Origin: CAVVSQ01 sp963848825
Lineage (GTDB): Bacteria; Planctomycetota; Planctomycetia; Gemmatales; Gemmataceae
Direction: 5' to 3'
Assembly: GCA_963848825.1 (NCBI GenBank)
Contig: CAWKFA010000014.1
Location: 186,001 to 250,000, forward strand
Length of the DNA: 64,000 bases
Shown here: piece by piece, positions 51,976-61,443 of the stretch
How positions within the stretch are numbered: position 1 is the first letter of the stretch
Layout: each line of letters begins with the position of its first letter
The notes under the pieces: generated by a model
Seen by the model: only the letters and a program-made list of their open reading frames with translations
Told to the model about the DNA's origin: nothing
Database searches by the model: none
Position numbers and translations under genes: made by a program

Positions 51976-53247
51976 TCAATCCTTCTTTGCCAAATCGAGG
52001 AAAACGATGCTCGAAGGATTGCCGACAGGGGTGTAATGGCCGGTGAAGTTGAGGCCGCCGGTTTTGCGGTCCACGCGGAAGACGGCGATGTTGTCACTTC
52101 GCTGATTGCAGCAATAGAGGAAGTGGCCGGTGGGGTCGAAGCTGAAACTGCGCGGATAGTTCCCGCGTGTCCACTCTTCGCCGATGTATTTCAGCGTGCC
52201 ATCGGCGCCTATGGAAAAAATCCCAATGCTGTCGTGCAGGCGGTTGCCGGCATAGACAAACCGGCCATCGGCTGAAACCAGAATTCCGGAGCAGAAGTTG
52301 CTGCCGGCAAACCCGTGCGGCAGAGTGGAGATCGTCTGCCGTGAAGTTAACCGGCCTTTAGCGGCATCGTAGTCAAACAATACGATGGTCGAGCCTTCTT
52401 CCTGAATGGAGTAGAACCAGCGGCCATTAGGGTGAAAATGGAAATGCCGGGGCCCGTCTCCAGACGGCAAAGAGATGGCGGGCGGGTCACTTTCAGTCAG
52501 CGTGCCCTTCTGCTCGTCGAACTTCCAGGCGAAGATCTTATCCAGGCCCAGATCCACATGCAGCACGAAGTGTCCGGAGGGATCGGCTTGAATCATGTGC
52601 GCATGAGTCCGATCATGTCCGCTGAAGGCAAAGCTGCCCGGTGGAGCGTTGGTCGCCTTTTTAGAGCCGATTTTTCCGGCATCGTTCTTGACAGCGGTGG
52701 CGGCACCCAGACTTCCGTCGGGAAGAATCGGCAGCACCGCCACAGAGCCTCCAAAATAGTTGGCTACCAGCAGAAACCGTCCGGACGGATGGACGCTCAC
52801 AAAGGTGGGACCGGCCCCGCCGGAACGAACGCTGTTGAGCAGTTTTAATTTCCCGTCAACTCGATTGATGGCGAAAGCACTGACCGTGCCTTCCTTGCCT
52901 TCGCCCGCCCGATCCGTTTCATTGGCGGAATACAAGCGGATTCCTGAGGCGTTCAAGGCCAAACAGCTTGGGCTCGTAGCCATCTCGTGGATGCCAGCGG
53001 GCGACATGGCCCCCGTGGCGCGATTCACCTGAAAGAGGTGAATGCCGCGCCCATTGCCGGGAGGTAGATCCACCTGGGTGGGCAATACATCACCAAGCGC
53101 CGAACTGAAGGTGCCGACATAGGCGAGGAGTGGCCCGGTGGCTTCTCCCGATTGCGCCTGGCGCAAACCAGTCAGGAGCGGCATCGTCCCCGCAAATGTG
53201 ATTGAGGCTATCAAAAATAAACGTCGTGAACTAACGGGTAAAATCAT
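51976..53247 (-). CDS. Lactonase-family seven-bladed propeller protein (6-phosphogluconolactonase-like)
   Basis: 423 residues, intact. The N-terminus 'MILPVSSRRLFLIASITFAG' looks like a Tat-type or Sec signal peptide. The rest is a propeller of the Pgl/lactonase family: 'LAYVGTFSSALGDVLPTQVD', 'GIHLFQVNRATGAMSP', 'HPSGRFLLVANYFGGSVAVL', 'GPRHFHFHPNGRWFYSIQEE' and 'GNYPRSFSFDPTGHFLYCCN'. The family hydrolyses 6-phosphogluconolactone or related lactones, but an exported member may serve another lactone. It lies 44 bp after the BNR/PQQ gene, likely in one operon. Confidence 0.87.
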   Translation of the reverse strand: MILPVSSRRLFLIASITFAGTMPLLTGLRQAQSGEATGPLLAYVGTFSSALGDVLPTQVDLPPGNGRGIHLFQVNRATGAMSPAGIHEMATSPSCLALNASGIRLYSANETDRAGEGKEGTVSAFAINRVDGKLKLLNSVRSGGAGPTFVSVHPSGRFLLVANYFGGSVAVLPILPDGSLGAATAVKNDAGKIGSKKATNAPPGSFAFSGHDRTHAHMIQADPSGHFVLHVDLGLDKIFAWKFDEQKGTLTESDPPAISLPSGDGPRHFHFHPNGRWFYSIQEEGSTIVLFDYDAAKGRLTSRQTISTLPHGFAGSNFCSGILVSADGRFVYAGNRLHDSIGIFSIGADGTLKYIGEEWTRGNYPRSFSFDPTGHFLYCCNQRSDNIAVFRVDRKTGGLNFTGHYTPVGNPSSIVFLDLAKKD

Positions 53248-53291
53248 GGTGGCAACTGCCTTTCTGGTTGAGGGGACGGTGGCATATTTAT

Positions 53292-55559
53292 TCAGCGGCT
53301 TATGCCGATGCAATACAAATGCCGTTCACCGCGGATGTAAAGACGACCGTCGACAACCGCAGCGGTGGCGCGGACTGCTTCGTCCAACTCATTGCGTGCC
53401 ATGAGCCGAAAAGTCGGCTCCGCGGCAAACACGTAGACGTCGCCCGCGATGCTCGTGGCGTAGACCTTGCCATTTATCACCAGGGGTGAGGCGTGGAAGC
53501 CCTCGCTAGCGAGCCGTTCGAACCAAACACGTTTGCCGGTGGGAGCGTGGTAGCAGCCGGCGAATCCCGCGTCGTTGACAAAGTAGAAGTGTTCGCCGCG
53601 AGCCACCGGGCTGGGGACGTATGGAAAGTCCTTGCGGTTTTCCCAGAGACGCTGGGGCACGTCGGTCTTACCAGGGCCACGCAGGTCCAGGCCAATGGCG
53701 AACCTGCCAGAGTCGCCACCGCTGCACACGCACAAGATGTCGCCGGCCAGCGCGGGGGATGCAACCGTCCGCATGGGCGTCTTGACGGCGTGCTCCTGCC
53801 ACCCCTTGGCTTCCCAGAGCTTCGCGCCAGTTTCGACATTATAGCCGGTCACCGCAGTGGTGCTCGTGACCACCAGCTCAGGATTGTTTTGTCCGGGCCT
53901 GTGCAACAAAAAGGGCGCGGAGTAGCAGGCTCGTTCGGCAACACGGGGGGTCTCCCACATCAGACGGCCGGTCCGTTTGTCGAGCGCGATCAGCATAGAC
54001 GGCCGAGCATTCGGCACTTTGGTGTCGAAATCGTCCTTGTCCATATCGTTAGCGAGGATGAGCTTGTCCTTATACAGGATCGGCGAGGCCCCAGCGCCGT
54101 GCTGGCTGTTGAAGGAGCCCAGCGCCTTGCTCCAGAGGGCGTTGCCCTGGAAATCGTAAGCCGAAACCAGAATGTCATTGCCATCCCAGAACGAGACATA
54201 AACCGCTTTGCCATCCGTCGTCGGCGTGGAGGACGCCAAGGAACTGTCGGCGCGAATCTTGGCAGGTCCTGCGGGGATGCTCTTTTCCCAGCGGATTTTG
54301 CCATCGGCCGTGTCGAGGCACAGAAGGCTCCGCAGTTTGCCGTTGTTGCTGGCCGACTGAAGAAAAAGGTGTTTGCCCCAAACGACCGGGCTGGAGTTGC
54401 CGCCACCCGGCAACGCAACTTTCCAGATTATGTTCTCGTGAGCGCCGAATGTGAGCGGGACATCTTTATCGTCGGTCGTGCCGGTGCCGTTGGGGCCGCG
54501 GAAGCGATCCCAGTTATCGGCGTCGGCAAGGCCGACGAACCCGGTCTGGTGTTCGAATTTCACGATTCGACCTTTCGGTCCGACGGCCCAGCCTTCGCCA
54601 GTCGAGGTGAATCCGACACTATTGTAATTTTCTCCGTCAAGATGTTTCCAGGTCGTGCCGTTGTCCAGGGAAAAGTGGGAACCCGAGGTGCCTACCGCGA
54701 CCCATCGATCTTTCGCCCAGGCGACCCCAGAACGAAATGGCACTCGTTTGTCGACGAGCGTCCAATTTTTACCGCCATCGCTGGTGATAGCCGCGGTCGC
54801 GCCTGCGTCGTTGGGTTTGCGATAGTCGCCGCCGACGATCATGCCATGATTCCGATCGCGGAATGCGATCGAAAAAATGCCGGCCGAATCGGTGCCTGCA
54901 ATTATCGGCGTTTCGCTAAACGTCCAGTTTTGGCCTCGATTATTGGAATAAAAGACCCGCGCTGTTTTGGCTCCGCCTGTGGCGAACCAGACGTCCTTAT
55001 CGCCGTGAGTGACGAGGCAGGTGCCGCTGGCAGCGAAGGCCCCCTCGTTCGGCAGGGCTGGCGGCAGGTTCTTCCCAGCAAGCAGTTTCCAATTCGTTCC
55101 GCCGTCAACAGTGACAATCAGTTGAAATTGCCCCTTTACTGGGTCGCTGAGGCCAATGCCGTTCTTTTCGTCCCAGAAGGCAATGGCATCAAAGAAAGCC
55201 TCGGGATCGGCGTTTTTGAATTGCAGTGCCCACGTTTTGCCGCCGTCAGTAGTTTTGTAAATTCGGGAATTCTCGCCAGGCCCAGCGCTAAGCAAATAGG
55301 CCGTGGTTTCACCGAAGGCTTCGACATCGCGGAAGTCGAGTTTTTCCGCGCCGTGCACAGTTCCGACGAACCAGGTCTTGCCGGCATCTGTCGTTCGTCC
55401 GTACGTCCCTTTCGTACCGCTGACCCACGCGACTTTTGGATTCACGGCACAAAGACCGCGGAAATCCGTATCAGAACTGATGGTCTGCCGTTGCCACTGG
55501 GCGTAAGCAATTGAATGGCAAAGCCCAAGAAGCACCGTGGCGAACGTGATAGGTTTCAT
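53292..55559 (-). CDS. BNR (Ycf48-like) plus PQQ-type double beta-propeller secreted protein
   Basis: 755 residues, intact. Signal peptide MKPITFATVLLGLCHSIAYA. About 20-350 form a sialidase/Ycf48-like propeller with repeated 'TTDGGKTWALQF' and 'TSDGGKNWTLV' Asp-box motifs. About 355-755 form a PQQ-type propeller ('NWDRFRGPNGTGTTDDKDVP', 'GNSSPVVWGKHLFLQSASN', 'LLCLDTADGKIRWEKSI', 'ALDKRTGRLMWETPRV'). The 'W.RFRGPNGTG' start is typical of the numerous planctomycete PQQ-like proteins. No cofactor or enzymatic residues can be named; likely a periplasmic binding or assembly protein. The start at 55559 follows GGATGGGAA. Confidence 0.86.
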   Translation of the reverse strand: MKPITFATVLLGLCHSIAYAQWQRQTISSDTDFRGLCAVNPKVAWVSGTKGTYGRTTDAGKTWFVGTVHGAEKLDFRDVEAFGETTAYLLSAGPGENSRIYKTTDGGKTWALQFKNADPEAFFDAIAFWDEKNGIGLSDPVKGQFQLIVTVDGGTNWKLLAGKNLPPALPNEGAFAASGTCLVTHGDKDVWFATGGAKTARVFYSNNRGQNWTFSETPIIAGTDSAGIFSIAFRDRNHGMIVGGDYRKPNDAGATAAITSDGGKNWTLVDKRVPFRSGVAWAKDRWVAVGTSGSHFSLDNGTTWKHLDGENYNSVGFTSTGEGWAVGPKGRIVKFEHQTGFVGLADADNWDRFRGPNGTGTTDDKDVPLTFGAHENIIWKVALPGGGNSSPVVWGKHLFLQSASNNGKLRSLLCLDTADGKIRWEKSIPAGPAKIRADSSLASSTPTTDGKAVYVSFWDGNDILVSAYDFQGNALWSKALGSFNSQHGAGASPILYKDKLILANDMDKDDFDTKVPNARPSMLIALDKRTGRLMWETPRVAERACYSAPFLLHRPGQNNPELVVTSTTAVTGYNVETGAKLWEAKGWQEHAVKTPMRTVASPALAGDILCVCSGGDSGRFAIGLDLRGPGKTDVPQRLWENRKDFPYVPSPVARGEHFYFVNDAGFAGCYHAPTGKRVWFERLASEGFHASPLVINGKVYATSIAGDVYVFAAEPTFRLMARNELDEAVRATAAVVDGRLYIRGERHLYCIGISR

Positions 55560-55909
55560 GGCAATTCCCATCCAGGACTTACTGTTTGCCCCGAATTCCA
55601 ACATCGACGGATATTCTCATAATTATTGTGAGCCTGGATGTCACTGTCGACGTAAATCGGCACTTTTGGTGGACGCAAGCCGGTGGCGTCCACTTTGGGC
55701 TGAAGAACAAGCCTAATATCCCAAGCAGAACCGAACGCCGCGGGTTTGTTAAAATGGTCGCCCTTGGTTCGCCGGTTGGGAACGGAGATTTATATTGCGG
55801 CGCTGGCGGATCGGGTACATTGGCTGGCGGCTTATGTTTTTTCGCTTGGGGATGCACGATCTTGGGCGGTGGCCGATGAATTCCTGCCCATCTTGGGAGG
55901 GACGAGCTG
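55560..55909. other. Divergent intergenic region
   Basis: 350 bp between divergent genes; promoters of both must lie here. I see no structured RNA. The ribosome-binding site GGGAGGGA precedes the plus-strand ATG at 55910. Confidence 0.5.
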
Positions 55910-56794
55910 ATGTACGTTTTCTGTCTTGCCGGTCTGTGTGCTCTGACGCTCCAGGAGCCGGATGCGAACGAACTTATTCGCCGCCACACCCAGACGTTAG
56001 CGGGTATTAAGTCAATCCATTTCAAGTTGGAATTCTGGGCCGCTTCTCAAAAGATGAGTTCTCAGGAAGTATGGCGGTCCGGGGTACGCGAGCGTATCAT
56101 CACTCGTGATTTTGGAGAGAATGATGTAAAAGAGAACGTCTCCATCCAGAGTTTTTCGGACCAAGAGGTACGCAGGCTCACAGGCTGGGATCCGCAGAGC
56201 CCATACGCCTTGCCGCTAAGTTTCTGGAGAAATGGCACGGAGTTTAGCCGAGTGCACGGCATGATCGACGCGCTCGATCCCAAGTCAGGTATCCCCCAGG
56301 AGTGGAGCAAGATGCTTTTCGACCCGTTCATGGGAATATCTATGGCGAAATTGGCCGAGATTGCGGAAGTTATCGTCGTTCCTTCAGGTGAGGACGGCGT
56401 CCTGTGTCTTGAAGTGAAGGCATCGAAGAATCCCCAGCTAGCCGGAATGAAAATCGATCTCGATGCCAAACATGGCTATTTGATCCGACGCATTACACAA
56501 AGAGACGGATCGACACGTCAATTCGAAAAGTTCGCCGAATTTCCGGGCGGCGTGTGGGTTCCGGAACTTATTCGCCATAAGCATCCCAAATTCGCTTTGG
56601 ACACTAGCAGCAAGGTGGTCGAATGCCAGGTAAATACACCCCTAGAGGATGCGGAACTTACCGTCCATTTTCCCGAAGGGTCTCGAGTCCATGAGAAACC
56701 CAAGGAATTAATTCATCTCTGGGGCAAGGACAAACCGTTCAAGACTTTTGTTTTGCCTCAGTCGAATCTGGAAGAATCGCTCCGTTCGGGTTAG
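55910..56794 (+). CDS. Secreted LolA/outer-membrane lipoprotein-sorting-like protein
   Basis: 294 residues. A short hydrophobic N-terminus (MYVFCLAGLCALTLQEPDA) leads to 'ELIRRHTQTLAGIKSIHFKL' and several antiparallel strands; the fold pattern (helix followed by long strands around a substrate groove) resembles LolA/DUF2092-type planctomycete proteins. The C-terminus 'LPQSNLEESLRSG' overlaps a hairpin at the left border of the IS3-like element and could be altered by its insertion. A strong GGGAGGGA ribosome-binding site precedes the ATG. Function not established. Confidence 0.62.
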   Translation: MYVFCLAGLCALTLQEPDANELIRRHTQTLAGIKSIHFKLEFWAASQKMSSQEVWRSGVRERIITRDFGENDVKENVSIQSFSDQEVRRLTGWDPQSPYALPLSFWRNGTEFSRVHGMIDALDPKSGIPQEWSKMLFDPFMGISMAKLAEIAEVIVVPSGEDGVLCLEVKASKNPQLAGMKIDLDAKHGYLIRRITQRDGSTRQFEKFAEFPGGVWVPELIRHKHPKFALDTSSKVVECQVNTPLEDAELTVHFPEGSRVHEKPKELIHLWGKDKPFKTFVLPQSNLEESLRSG

Positions 56795-56807
56795 CATAAC
56801 CTGAACG
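56783..56807. repeat. Hairpin at the left border of the IS3-like element
   Basis: CGTTCGGGTTA and TAACCTGAACG (11 bp, one mismatch, 3-nt loop) overlap the stop codon of the upstream gene and precede the orfA ribosome-binding site. It could be a terminator or part of the element end. Confidence 0.5.
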
Positions 56808-56818
56808 GAGGTTCCATC

Positions 56819-57130
56819 ATGAACAAGCAGCGTCGTCACTTCGCCGGCACCGAGAAGGTCGCCATCCTCAAACGCCATCTCTCGACAAGGTCCCCGTCTC
56901 CGACCTCTGCGATGAACTCGACATCTACCCCAACCCAGTTCTACGGCTGGCTCAAGGAGTTCTTCGAGAACGGCCATGCCGCCTTCGACAACGGCCGCAA
57001 GGCCAAGGCCGTCGAGGACGCCAAGGACGACAAGATCGAGCAGCTCGAAGCCAAGCTCCAACGCAAGAACGAGGTCCTGGCCGAGCTCATGGAGGAGCAC
57101 ACCCAGCTAAAAAAAGATCTTGGGGAGACT
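56819..57130 (+). CDS. IS3-like OrfA (helix-turn-helix)
   Basis: About 104 residues. 'MNKQRRHFAGTEKVAILKRH' leads into a helix-turn-helix ('DKVPVSDLCDELDIYP' in the shifted frame, 'TQFYGWLKEFFENGHAAFDN' in the original one), then a leucine-zipper-like coiled coil 'QLEAKLQRKNEVLAELMEEH'. Two compensating frameshifts lie near 56885 and 56935. A run of seven A (57109-57115) occurs at the end and would suit the -1 frameshift of IS3 elements, but the OrfB frame here is +1 relative to OrfA, so it cannot be claimed. GGAGG lies 7 nt before the ATG. Confidence 0.75.
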
Positions 57131-58118
57131 CTGACCGGCTGCTGGGTCCCCCACGACACCCGCGACCAGCATCGTCGATTTCGTCCGCTCCTGGGCCGAC
57201 AAGACCGACATCCCCGTCTGCGCGCTTCCTGCCCTGGATCGGCATCGGCACCAGCAAGTTCCACGACTGGAAGCAACGCTTCGGCAAGGTCAACGAGCAC
57301 AACGCCTGGGTGCCGCGCGACCACTGGCTCACCGACGACGAGAAGGAGCGCATCCGCACCTTCGCCCGCCAGCATCCGCTCGAAGGCTATCGCCGCCTGA
57401 CCTTCATGATGCTCGATGCCGACGTCGTCGCCTGCAGCCCGGCCAGCGTCTATCGCGTCCTCAAGAACGCGGGACTGCTGGCCGGGTCAGTCGCCCAACG
57501 TCCACCAAGAAAGGCACCGGCTTCGTCCAGCCCCTGCAGCCCCACGAGCACTGGCACGTCGATGTCAGCTACCTCAACATCGCCGGCACGTTTTACTTCC
57601 TCTGCTCCGTCCTCGACGGCTGCAGCCGCTTCATCGTCCACTGGGAAATCCGCGAGAAAATGGAGGAAACCGACGTGGAAACCATCCTCCAACGCGCCCG
57701 CGAAGCGTTACCCCGACGTCACGCCGCGCATCATCACCGACAACGGCCCGCAGTTCATCGCCAAGGACTTCAAGGAGTTCATCCGCATCGCCGGCATGAC
57801 CCACGTCAAGACCTCGCCCTACTATCCCGCAGTCCAACGGCAAGATCGAACGCTGGCACAAGACCCTCAAGGGCGAGTGCATCCGCGTCCTGGTGCCGCT
57901 GTCCCTGGACGACGCCCGCCGCATCGTCGCCGATTACGTCGCGCATTACAACACCGTCCGCTTGCACAGCGCCATCGGCTACGTCACGCCCAAGGACAAG
58001 CTCGACGGCCGCGACCAGGACATCTTCGCCGAACGCGACCGCAAGCTGGCCGAGGCCCGCGAACGCCGCAAGCAACTGCGCCAGGCCCAGCACGAGCAGC
58101 CGACAGCGTCAGCCCGCT
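57131..58118 (+). CDS. IS3-like OrfB integrase (rve, frameshifted)
   Basis: About 320 residues in several frames. The N-terminal part reads 'WVPHDTRDQ', 'IVDFVRSWADKTDIPV', 'IGTSKFHDWKQRFGKVNEHN' and 'HPLEGYRRLTFMMLDADVVA'. The catalytic core has the three acidic residues in 'HWHVDVSYLN', 'IITDNGPQFIAKDF' and 'SNGKIERWHKTLKGE', the DDE triad of IS3 integrases. It ends with 'HYNTVRLHSAIGYVTPKD' and a charged helix. Frameshifts lie near 57175, 57230, 57490, 57700 and 57835. No single start is certain; a CTG at 57131 in place of the usual ATG is suspected. Confidence 0.75.
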
Positions 58119-58470
58119 GTCACGCCGCGCCCGGCCATCGACTTCGCCGCCGTCCGCGCCGCCGTCACCATGGCCGCCGTCCTGCAACTGCTCGGCTTCC
58201 AGGCCCGCAGCAGCCGCGGCGGCCAGCAACGCGGCCCCTGCCCCTTGCACGGCTCGACCCGCGGCACCAGCCGCTGCTTCTCGCGCCAACCTGGACGCAG
58301 CACACCTTCCACTGCTTCAAGTGCGGCCGCTCCGGCAACGCCCTGGACCTGTGGGCTGCACGCCAACCGCCAGACGCATCTACGACGCCGCCCTCGACCT
58401 GTGCCAACGCCTGAACATCCCGCTGCCGACCTTGCCGCCGCCACCCGGAACAGGGAAGAGGAACCCGTAG
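58119..58470 (+). CDS. CHC2 zinc-finger protein carried by the IS3-like element (frameshifted)
   Basis: About 115 residues. 'AIDFAAVRAAVTMAAVLQLL' is followed by the zinc ligands in 'GPCPLHGSTRGTSRCFS' (Cys and His) and 'FHCFKCGRSGNALDLWA' (two Cys), the CHC2 arrangement of DNA primase DnaG. Then 'IYDAALDLCQRLNIPLPTLP' closes the protein at GKRNP. Frameshifts near 58290 and 58375. No start codon is certain; it may be a separate gene or fused to the end of OrfB. The role in the element is unknown; DNA binding by the zinc finger is a reasonable inference. Confidence 0.72.
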
Positions 58471-58493
58471 CTCCTGCGACCAGCACCTGTACA

Positions 58494-59772
58494 ATGGCCT
58501 CGAGCCTGAACGAGAGTCCCTATCCTTTACCCGCTAACTCGAACGGGGCGATTCTTCCAACTTTTACCAGCGAGACCGATTTAATTAAGTACTTAAATGA
58601 AACCGCTCGTGCCGAGCAAAAGGAACTCGTGCACAGCAACGCTTAGCCCAGAAAGAGAAAAACACGCTTAAAGAGCAATCCAAGTCTTCGAGTCCGTTGT
58701 CCGTCGCAGATTTACCTGACGAGTTCTATCACGATTTTCGCGGTCGAACTATGCCAGCGCAATTGACCTGGTTCAATATCAAGGACAAGAGCCTCGTCAA
58801 GGAGGAGCCGGAAGGCTTGCACATCATCATCCCCAAGACCGTCATTCACCCATGGGGCGGTGTTGGGCTGCGCACCGCCTTCGGTTTTAAGGGAGATTTC
58901 GAAGTAACCACAACCATCGCCATGCTCCGTACCGAAGCGCCAAATCCCGGTGAGTTCAACGGCGTCGGCTCGGGGGTGACCCTCTACGTGGCCAAGGTCG
59001 GCGGAGGGGGAGCCAGCGTCAGTCGCATGGCCGTACCTGATGGCGATAAGAAAGACGTTCCAGTGATTGCCTGGGAATGGAACAAGAATGTTAACGGCGC
59101 AAACAGTGTCCTGGACTTCGAAGACTGCCAGGACATGGTGGGCCGGCTTGCGCCTTACCCGCGTAGGCAGCACACTCGCTTTTCAGTGGGCGCCTGGAAT
59201 TGAAGGCGATAAATTCCAGACCATGTATGAATGCGAGTTCGGCAATACCGAAATCGAACGCATCCGTTTAGTGGCCTTGAATGGCCGAACGCCGCGACTC
59301 GTGGACGTGCGCCTGCTTGACTTGAGAATCCGCGGCAACTTAGACCGAGCTGCCAACGCCACCAAAAACGTCAACGGAAAAAAGCAAACGGCCTCGGATA
59401 TGCCCCTGGGCCAGACGAGCGCCGGCGACCCGGCAGTTCCAACGAGCCGAGCACCTGGAGATCCCGTCTCCTCGCAAGAGCCTAAATCCCACGGTGGTCT
59501 GGCATTAACGACACTCATCAGCCTATTACTGGTTGTTTTCGCAGGCGGGGGTATCTGGCTCATCAACCGCCGCCGCCGCGGACGCAAGACATTGACCACC
59601 GAGCCAATTCCGCAAGCTTCCGGGCCCAACCTCAAACCGATTGCAACTCTCGTCACTTTTGCGTGCGCCTGGCTGCGCCAAAAAACTAAAGGGCAAGGCC
59701 GAGTTAGCGGGCAAGAAGATCAAATGCCCGCAGTGCGGAAAAAGCGTGCTCGTTCCGGCAATGAATAGTTGA
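58494..59772 (+). CDS. DUF1583-family protein with transmembrane helix and zinc ribbon (frameshifted, possibly truncated)
   Basis: About 425 residues. The N-terminus, after the IS3-like element, reads 'MASSLNESPYPLPANSNG' and may be a truncated 5' end. The DUF1583 domain ('DLPDEFYHDFRGRTMPAQLT', 'GLRTAFGFKGDFEVTTTIAM', 'LVDVRLLDLRIRGNL') is followed by a transmembrane helix 'LTTLISLLLVVFAGGGIWLI'. In the correct frame a C-terminal zinc ribbon follows ('KGKAELAGKKIKCPQCGKSV', stop at 59772). Frameshifts lie near 58625, 59150 and 59670. A paralogue is at 36748-37782, which lacks the zinc ribbon. Confidence 0.72.
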
Positions 59773-60214
59773 TGGTCGCACTGCGCAGGCGTGCATCTAC
59801 GTGCGTTCGCGTTCGTCCATTCAAAACGCTCAATGGAATCCGCTCGATGTCGGCGGTGCTAAATCGCCTTGATGAATTGGTTGGAAGTCATCTCCTTCAA
59901 GGCCCGTGGGCCCCATAAAAAATTCACGGATTTTGACCAATGGCCCTTCCGTTCACGCATGGTCGAGAGGGTGTGTTGCAATGAAATGACCATGCCCGAT
60001 TTCAGACCAGACTAGCGTCGGTGGGGGGGTCCATGAGGGCGAAGGGACGGCCACGGTGTTGCCACTCGTCCCGATCGGGTCCGGCAATACTGGCACGGCC
60101 AACAGCGGGCGGAAGAAATGCCTTTTTTATATACTTCTCGGTATCCGTTGTGCCCTGGGGATTGCATGACAAGGTACCCCTCACAAGGGGCGCCCTCCTG
60201 AGGTCAGACCCGCA
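59773..60214. other. Intergenic region upstream of RND efflux genes
   Basis: 442 bp with no gene that I can support. Short plus-strand and minus-strand readings here have no family features. The region ends with a GAGGT about 11 nt before the adaptor ATG and should hold the promoter of the efflux operon. Confidence 0.5.
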
Positions 60215-61427
60215 ATGAACAAACGTCGGCCTCTTCTTGGCCTCCTGGTCATGGCACCGTTGGGAGTGCTCTGCGGCTGCCGGCAGGCGGCGCTGCCGCA
60301 AGACAACTCGAAATTGCCGGTCTTCACCGTCAGCCTTCCGGTGCAGCGCGAGGTGACGGACTACGTGGAGTATACGGGGCGCACCGGGGCCGTTCAGGCG
60401 GAGGAAATCAAGGCACGCGTCACCGGTTTCCTGGTGGACATGCCCTTCAAGGAGGGGGCGGAAATCAAGAAAGACGACGTGCTCTTCAAGATCGATCCCC
60501 GGCCTTACAAGGCCCAGTACGATCAGGCCGAGGCCCAGGTCGGCTTGTACGAGTCGCAGCTCAAGCTGGCCAAGGCGAATTATGAGCGCGATCTCGAGTT
60601 GTTCAACCGAACCAAGGGAGCCGGCGTCAGCAAACAAGCTGCTCGACGCCGACGTGGCCCAGCAGGAACAGGCCGAGGCCGCCGTGAAAGCCGCCCAGGC
60701 CAGCCTCGAAGTGTACAAGCTGAACCTCGATTTCTGCACGGTCAAGTCGCCCATCGACGGCCAGGTCGGACGCTCCAACCAGCCGCGCGGCAACCTGGTC
60801 ATGCAGGATTCCACGCTGCTTACCACCGTCCAGTCGGTCGATCCCATGTACGTTTATTTCGACATGGATATGCCCAGCTACCGGAAGTTTCAGGGGGGCA
60901 TGAGCCAGGAGCCGGACGCCAAGATCGCCGTGTCGATGGCGCTGCAAGGCGAAGAGGGCTATCCGCGCACGGGGACCGTCGATTTCTTCAACAACCTCGT
61001 CAATCCGGCCACCGATACCCTCCTGGTGCGCGGCGTGTTCGCCAACCCCAAGAAGGCTATCGGCCGGGAGCTGAGACCGGGGATGTTCGTGCGCGTCAAG
61101 TTGCCGATCAGCCAGCCGCACCAGGCGCTCCTCGTGATCGATCAGGCCATCACCTCCATCCAGGGCCGGAAGAACCTGTACGTGCTCGACGACAAGGACA
61201 CGGTCCAGGAACTGCCCGTGACCATCGGCCAACTTCAGAGCGATGGCTTGCGGGTGGTGCAGGGAAAAGGGCTCGACGACAAGACGCGCGTGGTGGTGAG
61301 CAAGCTGCTGCAAGTCCGTCCGAAAACCCAGATTCAGCCGGTGCTGCAACCGATGCCCACCTATTCGGGCGCCGAGCCGGCGCCCGCTGGCCAGCAGCCG
61401 GCGGCAAAGGACAAAGGAAAAGGGTGA
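60215..61427 (+). CDS. RND efflux adaptor (membrane fusion) lipoprotein (one frameshift)
   Basis: About 404 residues. A lipoprotein signal (MNKRRPLLGLLVMAPLGVLC, lipobox with Cys 22) anchors it to the membrane. Hallmarks are the lipoyl-type half motifs 'AEEIKARVTGFLVDMPFKEG' and 'LDFCTVKSPIDGQVGRSNQP', a coiled-coil hairpin between them (QAEAQVGLYESQLKLAKANY) and the beta-barrel part 'VDFFNNLVNPATDTLLVRGV'. Such adaptors link the RND pump to an outer-membrane channel. One frameshift near 60640 is in the hairpin. The pump gene follows after 16 bp, so both form an operon. Confidence 0.92.
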
Positions 61428-61443
61428 CACGGAGGCGCCCGCG

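Larger units (their letters stand above)
56795..58480 (+). mobile_element. IS3-like element with CHC2 zinc-finger gene, many frameshifts
   Basis: High-GC element containing orfA (helix-turn-helix), orfB (rve integrase core) and a small CHC2 zinc-finger coding region. It lies between two planctomycete genes. I could not find clear terminal repeats or a target duplication, so the limits are approximate. Indels are frequent here; they are more likely sequence errors than decay, because the integrase and zinc-finger motifs are all present. Confidence 0.72.

Noticed and set aside
53493..55514. Long plus-strand open frame of 673 codons
   Set aside because: It is antisense to the BNR/PQQ gene, which has a signal peptide and clear repeats. 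The plus-strand translation has no family features; it exists because of the codon usage of the real gene.
57105..57120. A7 run at the end of OrfA as a -1 programmed frameshift site
   Set aside because: The run suits IS3 frameshifting, but the OrfB frame is +1 relative to OrfA in this sequence and neighbouring indels make the true relation unreadable.
60002..60847. Minus-strand open frame of 281 codons upstream of and into the efflux adaptor
   Set aside because: It overlaps the adaptor gene in antisense and has no recognisable protein features.
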